This document shows, one piece after another, positions 1-6,703 of a DNA stretch of 40,217 bases (position 1 is the first letter of the stretch; each line of letters begins with the position of its first letter). The DNA comes from Actinomycetospora lutea (lineage in GTDB: Bacteria; Actinomycetota; Actinomycetes; Mycobacteriales; Pseudonocardiaceae): positions 1-40,217 of the forward strand of contig NZ_JAQZAL010000044.1 in NCBI RefSeq assembly GCF_028737205.1, read 5' to 3'. A program made the translations under genes and the position numbers. The notes beneath the pieces are model-generated. The model did not search any database. It saw only the letters and a program-made list of their open reading frames with translations, and was not told where the DNA came from.

Positions 1-50
1 GCTCGCCAGCCTCGTGCTCTGGTCCCGGTCGTGATCCAAGAGACACGCCC
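1..50. mobile_element. End of an IS5/IS427-like insertion sequence (partial)
   Basis: The first 50 bases do not continue the NUDIX gene that is read on the minus strand up to base 51. The junction lies in a CTAG (50-53), and the foreign sequence reads outward from it as GGGCGTGTCTCTTGGATC on the minus strand. Ends of this kind, inserted at CTAG with a TA duplication, are known for the IS427 group of the IS5 family in actinobacteria. Only one terminus is in the window and no transposase is visible, so the family call rests on the end sequence and the target site. The breakage of the NUDIX frame at exactly this point is the stronger evidence. Confidence 0.5.
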
Positions 51-209
51 TAGGTCCATGGCGCCTCCGGGGAGCGCCCATCGATCGTTATCTATCTTGT
101 GGATCAAGAGGAGCCGGCCCTTGTTGTCCCGCACCGCGGCGGTGACTGACGGCACGAGGCTATTGGCCTGCGGTGCCTCGGGGTCGTCGTAGTAGTCGAT
201 GCGGGCCAT
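51..209 (-). pseudogene. NUDIX hydrolase, N-terminal fragment cut by an IS
   Basis: Reading leftward from an ATG at 209, about 52 codons encode the start of a NUDIX hydrolase: MARIDYYDDPEAP, then a SVTAAVRDNKGRLLLIHK strand, then WALPGGAMDLG, which is the run into the NUDIX box. The reading then leaves the family at the CTAG near 50, where an IS end begins, so the catalytic REXXEE box is missing and the protein cannot be active. The start lies 48 bases after the stop of the XRE-type regulator on the same strand, so the two formed an operon. XRE/NUDIX pairs occur on actinobacterial integrative elements; the pSAM2 immunity protein Pif carries a NUDIX motif. A role in element control is inferred. 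Confidence 0.7.
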
Positions 210-256
210 GGGCCCATCATCCCTCGCTGCCCACGGGCGGACCTCCTCGACGTCGG

Positions 257-1013
257 TCAGGCCGGCTCTGCCGGATGCGGAGGCGCGGTGACCAGCTCGA
301 CTGCGAACGGCGGCGCTGGCTCGCCCCGGCCGCTGGAGGAGCCGCCCTCGGAGCGGGCGCTGGCCCAGACCTCCTCGAACGAGCGCATGTAGTGGTCCCA
401 CATCCGCCCTCCGGGCACTCGTCGCAGGTGTAGGACCGGCGACTCTCCGGCCGGCGCCCCGTAGGCGTGGCCGTTGACGAGCATGTCCTGGTCGAACCGG
501 AACAGGCTGTTGTAGAGCGTCGTCCCGTGCGTACGAACCTCAATCCCCCGGACGTCGTGCACCTGGCGGAGGTAGCGACGGTGGAGCTGGATGCGTCCCT
601 GTAGGCCACCCGTGGTGGCCTCTTCCTGGGCACGGAGCGCCACAGCCGGGGAGGTCTCGTCGCCGAGAAGAATCCGGACGCGGACGCCCTGGGCTGCCTT
701 CTGCGTGATGGTCGCGGTGAAGTCGTATTGCTCGAAGAGGAATGACCCGGCATAGACGAGGACGTCGATGGCCTCCCGTGCTCCGACCATGAGCTGAGCC
801 CAGGTGTCATGCGGTATGGCTGCCCGGGTCGGATGCAGAGCGAGGAGTTCGGCGACGCTCGCTGATTGCGTGGCTGGAGCGTCGATCACCTCGGGCCAGA
901 TGTAGGCCTCGTCTACGTCAAGCGCGGATGCCACGGCGACGCGGTGCATTCGGTGTGGAAGACGCCCCTTCGTGATCCACCGCTCGACCGTTTTGGCGTC
1001 CACGCCGATCCGC
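257..1013 (-). pseudogene. XRE-family regulator with PLD-like C-terminal domain, 3' part
   Basis: This is the larger part of a regulator gene split by the IS256-family element. Removing the IS and one copy of the 8-bp target duplication joins this part to bases 2451-2526 in frame and gives a 274-residue protein. Residues 1-60 form an HTH of XRE type; the recognition region reads GVDAKTVERWITKGRLPHR. A linker (HRVAVASALDVDEAYIWPE) follows, then a C-terminal domain of about 180 residues with VLVYAGSFLFEQ and LHLRRVPGGRMWDHYMRSFE, typical of actinobacterial XRE proteins with a phospholipase-D-like (DUF5919-type) domain. The downstream NUDIX gene shares its transcript. As it stands the gene lacks its own start and first helix, so it is probably null unless the IS excises. 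Confidence 0.85.
1006..1013. repeat. Left 8-bp target-site duplication (CGATCCGC)
   Basis: CGATCCGC at 1006-1013 is repeated exactly at 2451-2458, directly flanking both ends of the IS256-family element. An 8-bp direct duplication is usual for IS256 transposition. Its perfect state suggests a recent insertion. Confidence 0.95.
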
Positions 1014-2450
1014 GAGCAATGCTCGAGACCTGTGGATGAGGCCGGGGAGGTCGTACCTTCCCGATCATCTTGACGGTCCTCAAGCAAGGCCGGCGCGCCA
1101 ACGCCGGTCGGGAAGGTACGACCCGTGCTCACGGTAGTTCCTGGCGTTGACGAGGGCGGCGACGACTCGCGTGATGCCGCGTCGAGCGGCACGTCGGTGA
1201 TCGATGAGATCGTCCGCGATGGTGCGCGGCGGATGCTCGCCGCGGCCCTGCAGGCCGAGGTCGACGATTACATCGCCCAGTTCAGCGATCAGCGCGACGA
1301 GGCCGGCCGGCGGCTGGTGGTGCGCAATGGCTCGCACCGGCCCCGGGAGGTGATGACCGCGGCCGGCGCGGTCGAGGTGGTCGCGCCGCGCGTCAACGAC
1401 CGCCGCACCGACCCCGAGACCGGTGAGCGTCGCCGGTTCGCCTCGGCGATCCTGCCGCCGTGGTGCCGACGCACCCCCAAGATCACCGAGGTGCTGCCGC
1501 TGCTGTACCTGCACGGCCTCTCGTCGGGGGACTTCGTGCCGGCGCTGGGCCAGTTCCTCGGCTCGACCGCGGGCCTGTCGCCGGCGGTGATCACCAAGCT
1601 GACCGCGACCTGGCAGGCCGAAGCGCGCGCCTTCGCCGCCCGCGACCTCTCGGAGCTCGACTTCGTCTACTGCTGGGCCGACGGCATCCACGTCAACGTC
1701 CGCCTCGAGGAGGCCAAGCTGTGCCTGCTGGTGCTCGTCGGTGTCCGCGCCGACGGGCGCAAGGAACTGATCGCGCTCGCCGATGGCTACCGCGAGTCGA
1801 CCGAGTCCTGGGCCGATCTGCTGCGTGACTGCCACCGCCGCGGCATGCGCGCCCCGGTGCTGGCCGTCGGGGACGGCGCCCTGGGGTTCTGGGGCGCGCT
1901 GCGCGAGGTCTTCCCCGCCACGCGCGAGCAGCGCTGCTGGGTCCACAAGAGCACCAACGTGCTCGCCGCGCTACCGCGCTCGGCCCACCCGGGCGCGAAG
2001 AAGCACCTGGCCGAGATCTGGAACGCCGAGGACAAGACCCACGCCCTCGACGCGGCGCGGGCGTTCGAGGCCGCCTACGGCGCGAAGTTCCCCAAGGCGG
2101 TCGCGAAGGTCACCGGCGAGCTCGAGACGCTGCTGGCGTTCTACGGCTTCCCCGCCGAGCACTGGCAGCACCTGCGCACCACGAATCCGATCGAGAGCAC
2201 GTTCGCCACCGTGCGCCACCGCACCCGGGTCACCCGCGGGCCCGGGTCCCGGGCTGCCGGGCTGGCCATGGCGTTCAAACTCCTCGAGGCCGCCCAAGCC
2301 CGCTGGCGCGCGGTCAACGCCCCGCACCTGGTCGCTCTCGTGCGCGCTGGGGCGGTCTTCGTCAACGGCAAGCTCGTCGAACGACCCGAAGAATCACCCC
2401 ACCCAGCGGCCGCTTGAAAGAACTTCATCCACAGGTATTGACGATTGCTC
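1014..2450 (+). mobile_element. Complete IS256-family insertion sequence, 1437 bp
   Basis: The ends are inverted repeats of about 26 bp: GAGCAAT, seven partly matching bases, then ACCTGTGGATGA, at 1014-1039 and inverted at 2425-2450 (22 of 26 match by eye). The element holds one transposase gene with little space left over and is flanked by the exact 8-bp duplication CGATCCGC. Length, single DDE gene and duplication size all fit IS256. The element interrupts the HTH region of an XRE-type regulator gene and lies opposite to it in direction. Confidence 0.95.
1125..2417 (+). CDS. IS256-family transposase (mutator type)
   Basis: The gene encodes a 430-residue DDE transposase that cuts and joins the ends of the surrounding element. 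The catalytic triad can be read as D186 (in YCWADGIHV), D250 (in LAVGDGALGFW) and E357 (in TTNPIESTF). The family CW-x2-K motif (CWVHKSTNVL) follows the second Asp. The N-terminal 100 residues, with AALQAEVDDYI and RNGSHRPREV, are typical of the mutator/IS256 class. The start is a GTG at 1125 with GGGAAGG eight bases upstream. Length is normal and no frameshift is seen, so the protein is probably active. It is the only gene in the IS. Confidence 0.95.
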   Translation: MLTVVPGVDEGGDDSRDAASSGTSVIDEIVRDGARRMLAAALQAEVDDYIAQFSDQRDEAGRRLVVRNGSHRPREVMTAAGAVEVVAPRVNDRRTDPETGERRRFASAILPPWCRRTPKITEVLPLLYLHGLSSGDFVPALGQFLGSTAGLSPAVITKLTATWQAEARAFAARDLSELDFVYCWADGIHVNVRLEEAKLCLLVLVGVRADGRKELIALADGYRESTESWADLLRDCHRRGMRAPVLAVGDGALGFWGALREVFPATREQRCWVHKSTNVLAALPRSAHPGAKKHLAEIWNAEDKTHALDAARAFEAAYGAKFPKAVAKVTGELETLLAFYGFPAEHWQHLRTTNPIESTFATVRHRTRVTRGPGSRAAGLAMAFKLLEAAQARWRAVNAPHLVALVRAGAVFVNGKLVERPEESPHPAAA

Positions 2451-2458
2451 CGATCCGC
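2451..2458. repeat. Right 8-bp target-site duplication (CGATCCGC)
   Basis: This is the second exact copy of the duplication found at 1006-1013. On the minus strand it encodes part of codons 23-26 of the interrupted regulator. Confidence 0.95.
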
Positions 2459-2526
2459 TCGGCCAACTCGGCAGGCCGCAGACCTGCGGAAACGATCGAG
2501 CCGCGCAGACGCTGGTTGATTCCCAT
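2451..2526 (-). pseudogene. XRE-family regulator, 5' part (first 25 codons)
   Basis: From an ATG at 2526 the minus strand encodes MGINQRLRGSIVSAGLRPAE and continues LAERIG, the first helices of an XRE HTH domain. It then runs into the IS256-family element at 2450. The frame is kept exactly when the IS and one duplication copy are removed, after which it continues as GVDAKTVERW at base 1005. GGGGAG just upstream can serve as ribosome binding site. The promoter of the regulator must lie in the 163-bp gap shared with the divergent transfer operon, so this fragment may still be transcribed. Confidence 0.85.
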
Positions 2527-2689
2527 GAGGGACTCCCCGGGACGTTTTCACAGCCGATAGGGACACTTTAGGTGACGCAGGACGTCCCGTCACGTCCCTT
2601 CTTGGTGGTGCTGGTGTCCCCTGCCCTCGCCGTCTCCTGGTGATGCACCGCACAAGCGGTCACGCCGCTCACACCCGGAGACGAACGAC
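2527..2689. promoter_or_regulatory. Divergent intergenic region between regulator and transfer operon
   Basis: These 163 bases separate the start of the XRE regulator (minus) from the first gene of the transfer operon (plus), so promoters for both must lie here. GGACACTTTAGGTGACG (2562-2578) and the repeated GTCCC words near 2584-2597 and 2622-2626 are candidate binding sites. No -10/-35 pair was clear enough to name. In integrative elements such a gap is usually where the regulator acts; that is inferred here. Confidence 0.4.
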
Positions 2690-3094
2690 ATGGCTTACGA
2701 CATCTCCGCACCCATCGACACCAGCCGGCTCGACGCCATCGCCACCGGTCACGGCGCGACCATGGAGCGCTGGGAGGACACCCCGACCGGCCGCCGGTCC
2801 TCGGGACAGCCACTGATCGACGAGGCCACCGGCGCCCCGGTACGCATCTACGACGTCATGCTCCCGACCGGCCGCGACGGGCGCCACGAGCTGCACGGCA
2901 TCCGAGTCGTGTCCCACGAAGCCCCGGAGCTCGCGCCCTACTCGCCGGTCGAGCTCGACGGGCTCTGGGTCCGGGTCAAGCCCGCCCGCAACGGCGGCAA
3001 GGGAGTCGAGGTCAGCTTCTCCGCCGAGGCCATCCGTCCCGTGGTCAGCCCGCAGCGCCAGGGCCGGCGGACCGCCGAGGGCGAGGCCGCGTGA
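2690..3094 (+). CDS. Hypothetical protein, first gene of the AICE-like operon
   Basis: The gene encodes 134 residues with no signal peptide or membrane segment. The protein reads as a soluble, mainly beta-strand domain: IYDVMLPTGRDGRHELHGIRVVSHE, then LDGLWVRVKPAR, then VEVSFSAEAIRPV, with a basic tail. I do not recognise a named family with certainty; proteins of similar look sit at the start of transfer operons in actinobacterial integrative elements, often beside WhiB genes. The start ATG at 2690 has CCGGAGA about ten bases upstream. Its stop overlaps the start of the whiB-like gene (TGATG), which indicates translational coupling. Its function is unknown. Confidence 0.75.
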   Translation: MAYDISAPIDTSRLDAIATGHGATMERWEDTPTGRRSSGQPLIDEATGAPVRIYDVMLPTGRDGRHELHGIRVVSHEAPELAPYSPVELDGLWVRVKPARNGGKGVEVSFSAEAIRPVVSPQRQGRRTAEGEAA

Positions 3095-3462
3095 TGAGCT
3101 GGCAGACCCACGGCACCTGCCGCAACCACGATCCGGAGCTGTTCTTCCCGCCCGACGACGGCCAGGGCCTCGACGACGCCGCGGCGGTGCAGGCGCAAGT
3201 GGCGGCTGCCCGTCATGTCTGCCGGTTCTGCCCGGTGCAGCGGGAGTGCCTGGCGTGGGCGCTCGACTCCGGCGAGGACCACGGCGTGTGGGCCGCGACG
3301 ATCCCTGGCGAGCGGAGGTTGATGCGCCGGCTGTTCCGGGCCGGCGTGCCCGAGTGGAGCGACGACGCGTGGCCGACGTGCCCGGCCTGCTCGCTGCTGT
3401 TCCCGATGCCCGCGGTCGAGGGAGAGCTGTGCCCGGCCTGCGTCGAGCGGAGGGCCGCGTGA
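3094..3462 (+). CDS. WhiB-family Fe-S regulator with added C-terminal zinc ribbon
   Basis: The protein has 122 residues from the ATG at 3094 (a GTG at 3091 is the alternative). The four WhiB cysteines are C9, C43, C46 and C52 (spacing Cys-33-CxxC-5-Cys), and the family turn GVWAATIPGERR follows at about 64-75. WhiB proteins bind a 4Fe-4S cluster and act with the principal sigma factor. Unusual is a second cysteine set near the C-terminus: CPAC at 96-99 and CPAC at 113-116, spaced like a zinc ribbon. The gene overlaps both neighbours by single bases (TGATG), within the transfer operon, so it is likely a regulator carried by the element. Binding of iron and zinc is inferred from the motifs. Confidence 0.9.
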   Translation: MSWQTHGTCRNHDPELFFPPDDGQGLDDAAAVQAQVAAARHVCRFCPVQRECLAWALDSGEDHGVWAATIPGERRLMRRLFRAGVPEWSDDAWPTCPACSLLFPMPAVEGELCPACVERRAA

Positions 3463-3761
3463 TGACCTGCCAACTGCCCTGCCCTGGGTCCTCCGTCGCG
3501 GCCTCCATGCACGTCGACACCTCGGCCGCCCTGGACGTGCTGGTCCTGACCTGCCGCGACGGGGAGTGCCTCGCGCAGTGGACTCCCTTACCCGTCGAAC
3601 GCGACGGCCGGCTCGTGATCGCCCTGTCGATCGAGGTCTGCCCGGCCTGCGGGTCCTCGACCTGGGAGGTCACCGAGGCCCAGGTCGCCAGCTCCCCGTC
3701 CGCCCGAACTCGCCGCCGCGGCCACTCCCACCGCTCGTCCCGCTCCGGAAGGGGTTTCTGA
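3462..3761 (+). CDS. Small cysteine-rich protein, zinc-ribbon-like
   Basis: A 99-residue protein begins at an ATG that overlaps the whiB stop (TGATG at 3460-3464). Six cysteines are present: C3, C7, C31, C36, and the CPAC pair C60/C63 in VCPACGSSTWEV. The C-terminal 25 residues are basic and rich in Arg and Ser (TRRRGHSHRSSRSGRGF). This suggests a metal-stabilised fold with a flexible nucleic-acid-binding tail. I do not recognise the family. The position between a WhiB protein and a protein with DnaJ-type zinc motifs implies a shared role in element control or transfer, but that is inference only. Confidence 0.65.
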   Translation: MTCQLPCPGSSVAASMHVDTSAALDVLVLTCRDGECLAQWTPLPVERDGRLVIALSIEVCPACGSSTWEVTEAQVASSPSARTRRRGHSHRSSRSGRGF

Positions 3762-3763
3762 TC

Positions 3764-3997
3764 ATGGCTCGACCGATGCGCGCCACCGGCCTCACGACCG
3801 GCGGCTACCACTTCTGCACCGCCTGCCAGGGCGCCGGCTCCTGCGTCCAGCGCACCTGGAGCTCCCGCGGCTGGGAGCGCTCCTACGGCAAGTGCGGGGC
3901 CTGCAACGGCAAGGGCGGCAAGTTCGCCAACCACGCCCCCAAAGACCGACCCAGCGTCCGCGCCACCCGCGGCGGGCTCGGGGGGCGAGCCCGATGA
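3764..3997 (+). CDS. Small protein with two DnaJ-type CxxCxGxG motifs
   Basis: The 77-residue protein carries CTACQGAG at 18-25 and CGACNGKG at 44-51, the motif that forms the zinc centres of DnaJ/Hsp40 proteins, plus one more Cys at 27. No J domain is present, so it is not a DnaJ chaperone; stand-alone versions of the motif are common in phages and integrative elements. GGAAGGGG (3747-3754) provides a strong ribosome binding site, and the stop overlaps the start of the DNA pump gene (ATGA). The tail is basic (KDRPSVRATRGGLGGRAR). A role in binding DNA or helping assemble transfer proteins is possible but unproven. Confidence 0.75.
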   Translation: MARPMRATGLTTGGYHFCTACQGAGSCVQRTWSSRGWERSYGKCGACNGKGGKFANHAPKDRPSVRATRGGLGGRAR

Positions 3998-5505
3998 GAG
4001 AGATCACCACCGCGCGGCTGTGGCGCGGCCAGACCATCCGCACCCGCGCCGACGTCATGCGCACCGAACGCCTCCACGAGCGCTCCCGGCTCATCCGCTG
4101 GAGCCTCACCGCCGGCTGGTGGGCCGGCTGGCTCACGATCATGACCGTCTGGGCAGCGCTCTACGTGCCCGCCCTCGGCGGTGTACTCACCCTGGCCGCC
4201 CTCGCCTGGCTCGCTCTCGGGCCGTGGGGACTGTTGGTCGTCGCCCTGGTCGGGGCGCTGGTGGCGCGGCTGTGGTCGCGGTCCTCCCCCACCTCGTGGG
4301 AGTCCCGGGTGACCTCTCGGCTGCGTCGCTTCGCCCGGCGGACCCGCTATCGCTGGTCCTGGGACGACGTCTGCGCCGCCACCGGCGTGAAGGCCACCGA
4401 CGCCTCCCACCGCGTCATCGTCCCCCGCCTGCTCTGGGTCTCCCTCGGCGAGCACGTCGACCAGCTCCACGTCCAGCTCTGCGCCGGCGTCACCCCCGGC
4501 GTCATCGCCCGCCAGGCCGACGCCCTGGCCAGCGAGTGGTGCGCCCTCGAGGTCCGCGTTCTGGCCCACCCCACCCGCGAAGGCTGGGTGCTGCTGCGCG
4601 TCGTGTACCGCGACGTTCTCGCCGACGACGAGGACGAGCGCGACAACCTCGTCACCCCGGACTTCCAGTGGGTTCGGGTCGGCCGGCGCGAGGACGGCGA
4701 ACCCTGGTGGCTGCGGCTGATGGGCACCCACGTCCTGATCGCCGGGCTCACCGGCGCCGGGAAGTCCGGGCTGGTGGCCTGCATCATCCGCGCCCTCGCC
4801 CCCGCGATCCGGGCCGGGAAGGTGCGGCTGGTCGGGATCGACCCCAAGGGCGGCATGGAGTACCGCATGGTCTCCGAGCTGTTCTACATGCTCGCCTACG
4901 GCGACGACGAACACCTCGTGGCCGCCCTGGAGTTCGCCGCCGACCTCATGCGCCAGCGCGCCGAAGCCCTCGGCGGCAACGTCCGCAAGCTGCTCGCGCG
5001 GATGTTCGGCGACTACCCGCTCTACGTGATCCTCGTCGACGAGCTGCTCGCCCTCACGACCTACATCGCCAACCGCGACCTCAAGGACCGCGCCAACGCC
5101 GCGGTGCGCCGGATGCTCTCCCAGGGCCGCGCCCCCGGCGTCGTGGTCATCGGCTGCGTGCAGGACCCCCGCAAGGAAGTCCTGTCCTTCCGCGACATGT
5201 TCGGCTACCGCGTCGCCCTGCGGCTGGACTCCGACGTCGAGACCCGCATGGTGCTCTCCGACTCGGCCTACGACCGCGGCGCCCGCTGCGACGCCATCCC
5301 CGAGGCCTGCCCCGGCATGGGGTTCGTCGTCGACGAGGACGGCGGCAAGCGCCAGCCCATCAAGGTCCGCGCCGACTGGGTCTCCGACGCCGAACTCGCC
5401 TACCTGGCCGCCGAGTACCCCGCCCCCGAACAGGTCGACGTCCCCCCGCTCGCCACCCGCAACAAGCGCTCCGGCGGCTCCAGCTCGGGAGGGCAGGCGG
5501 CATGA
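3994..5505 (+). CDS. FtsK/SpoIIIE-type DNA translocase (TraB/TraSA-like transfer protein)
   Basis: This 503-residue protein is the conjugation motor expected in an actinomycete integrative element, which moves double-stranded DNA with one FtsK-like ATPase. Two membrane segments lie at about 36-57 and 59-92. A linker follows, then the ATPase with Walker A GLTGAGKS (251-258) and Walker B YVILVDE (344-350). SQGRAPGVVVIGCVQDPRKEV and the later MVLSDSAYDRGARCDAIPE are typical of Tra/FtsK proteins of this class. The start is the ATG at 3994, which overlaps the preceding stop (ATGA) and has GGGGGCGAG upstream. The tail (GGSSSGGQAA) is short, with no winged-helix gamma domain evident. It is coupled by ATGA to the next gene. 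Confidence 0.93.
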   Translation: MREITTARLWRGQTIRTRADVMRTERLHERSRLIRWSLTAGWWAGWLTIMTVWAALYVPALGGVLTLAALAWLALGPWGLLVVALVGALVARLWSRSSPTSWESRVTSRLRRFARRTRYRWSWDDVCAATGVKATDASHRVIVPRLLWVSLGEHVDQLHVQLCAGVTPGVIARQADALASEWCALEVRVLAHPTREGWVLLRVVYRDVLADDEDERDNLVTPDFQWVRVGRREDGEPWWLRLMGTHVLIAGLTGAGKSGLVACIIRALAPAIRAGKVRLVGIDPKGGMEYRMVSELFYMLAYGDDEHLVAALEFAADLMRQRAEALGGNVRKLLARMFGDYPLYVILVDELLALTTYIANRDLKDRANAAVRRMLSQGRAPGVVVIGCVQDPRKEVLSFRDMFGYRVALRLDSDVETRMVLSDSAYDRGARCDAIPEACPGMGFVVDEDGGKRQPIKVRADWVSDAELAYLAAEYPAPEQVDVPPLATRNKRSGGSSSGGQAA

Positions 5506-5939
5506 GACAGACCGGCCTGATCAACATCATCCGCACCACCAGAGACACCAGCCGCACCAGCTCCGGCAGCTCGCTGCTCGGGGCCCTCGTCGGCCTGGTC
5601 GGCGTCGTCCTCCTGGCCGCTGGGGGCTACCGCGCCCTGGACGCCGGACTGCGCGGTGTCGCGGCCACCACCGCCGAGGCCAACCGCATCGTCGGGTGGG
5701 CCCTCGCTGCCGTCCTCGTCGTCGCCGCGCTCACCGCCGCTGGCTGGGTCCTAATCGCCCGACGGCGAACCGTTCGCGAGGCGCCCGTGGTGGGGGCCTT
5801 CACCGCCGCCACCGACCGCGCCCTCGAGGCCCGCCGCCAGCGCCAGCTCCCGGGCTCGCCGCACGCGGAGCGCCGCGAGCTTCACCACGTCGTCGCCGTG
5901 CGCCTGGACCGACTCGACACCGAACGGAGGCAGTCGTGA
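5502..5939 (+). CDS. SpdB-like small membrane protein
   Basis: The protein has 145 residues with two hydrophobic segments at about 25-43 (LLGALVGLVGVVLLAAGGY) and 65-86 (GWALAAVLVVAALTAAGWVLIA), and a charged cytoplasmic C-terminal half (ALEARRQRQLPG, VRLDRLDTERRQS). It sits directly behind the DNA pump gene with an ATGA overlap, as do the spread (Spd) proteins of pSAM2-type elements, which help the DNA move between hyphal compartments. The assignment depends on topology and position, not on a sequence signature. The following gene starts with a GTGA overlap. Confidence 0.65.
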   Translation: MRQTGLINIIRTTRDTSRTSSGSSLLGALVGLVGVVLLAAGGYRALDAGLRGVAATTAEANRIVGWALAAVLVVAALTAAGWVLIARRRTVREAPVVGAFTAATDRALEARRQRQLPGSPHAERRELHHVVAVRLDRLDTERRQS

Positions 5940-6145
5940 TCGCCGCCGTCATCATCACTGGACTCCTGACCGTGATCGCCGCTCAGACCCGCGCCGTCGG
6001 TCCCGCCCTCGTGCTCGGTGTCATCACCGTCTCGCTGCTCGCCGTCGTTGCGCCAGGCGTGGTCATCGGGCTCGGGCACGTCATGGGTGCCATCGCAAGC
6101 GGAGTGGGAGACGCCCTCGCCAACGCCAGCGACGGAGCGACCTGA
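5936..6145 (+). CDS. Very small membrane protein of the transfer operon
   Basis: A 69-residue hydrophobic protein starts with GTG at 5936, overlapping the previous stop (GTGA), with GGAGG at 5926-5930. Two membrane segments are visible: VIAAVIITGLLTVIAA at the N-terminus, and ALVLGVITVSLLAVVAPGVV followed by a small-residue stretch (IGLGHVMGAIASGVGDA). It is probably a second spread-type protein working with its upstream neighbour. No family is recognised by sequence. The gene is short but has a good ribosome binding site and is coupled on both sides. Confidence 0.6.
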   Translation: MIAAVIITGLLTVIAAQTRAVGPALVLGVITVSLLAVVAPGVVIGLGHVMGAIASGVGDALANASDGAT

Positions 6146-6492
6146 TGGACACCAATCTCGTCCAGTACGTCGACTGCGCCTCCGAGGCTGTCCGGGCGGC
6201 AAACCACGCCGCCCTCGGTGCCGTCACCGGTCCCGACGCGTACGCCGTTATCGGCTCGACGGCCGAGCTCGTCCACCGCCTGCCCCAGCTCCTGGACTTC
6301 CTCGGCCGAGGACTTCGTCGTGCGGAAGTGGCCGACCACCACGACGACCGCGGCACCGATCCGTCCCGCGCGCTCTGCCAGGCCCACGGCGCCCTCATCG
6401 ACGCCCGCGGCCTGATCGACGAGCTCGCCGGTTTTCTCGACCACGCCCACAACCACCTCGGCCATCTCGGCCGACTCACGATGGAGGACTGA
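6145..6492 (+). CDS. Hypothetical helical protein of the integrative element
   Basis: The 115-residue soluble protein has an all-helical appearance: YVDCASEAVRAANHAAL, STAELVHRLPQLLDFLGRGL, LIDARGLIDELAGFLDHAHNHL. The pattern resembles small proteins of unknown function found before the excisionase in actinobacterial elements. No catalytic motif is visible; the His-rich end (DHAHNHLGHLG) could bind metal but is not a known motif. The start ATG overlaps the previous stop (TGATG), and the excisionase-like gene begins two bases after its stop. It occupies the place where many AICEs have a replication initiator but shows no similarity to one. Confidence 0.6.
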   Translation: MDTNLVQYVDCASEAVRAANHAALGAVTGPDAYAVIGSTAELVHRLPQLLDFLGRGLRRAEVADHHDDRGTDPSRALCQAHGALIDARGLIDELAGFLDHAHNHLGHLGRLTMED

Positions 6493-6493
6493 T

Positions 6494-6703
6494 ATGGGAC
6501 CGCATGACCACCAGGAGTGGTTCTCGACCAACGAACTCGCCGCGTTCCTTGGGGTGGACCCCTCGTCACTGCGCCGGTGGCGGACCGCTCGTCCTCCGCA
6601 GGGGCCGCCGTGGGTGAAGGTCTCGGACCGCGTCACCGTCTACCGACGGATCGACGTGGACGCATGGCTCCGGAGCCGGCGCACCGACCCGGAAGCGGCC
6701 TGA
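6494..6703 (+). CDS. Excisionase-like helix-turn-helix protein (Xis/MerR-type)
   Basis: A 69-residue protein has the winged-helix layout of excisionases: WFSTNELAAFLGVDPSSLRRWR (helix-turn-helix, about 9-30), then a wing with PPWVKVSDRVTVYRRIDVDAWLRSRR. Such proteins bind the attachment site and turn the integrase toward excision. The gene lies immediately upstream of the integrase, whose ATG overlaps its stop (TGATG), the usual xis-int arrangement in pSAM2-like elements. A role only as a transcription factor cannot be excluded from sequence. Confidence 0.85.
   Translation: MGPHDHQEWFSTNELAAFLGVDPSSLRRWRTARPPQGPPWVKVSDRVTVYRRIDVDAWLRSRRTDPEAA

Noticed and set aside
1..2700. Second copy of the tRNA-Pro 3' end (attL/attR) at the left of the element
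   Set aside because: I looked for the T-arm and acceptor sequence (GGTTCAAATCC or its complement) and did not find it in this part.
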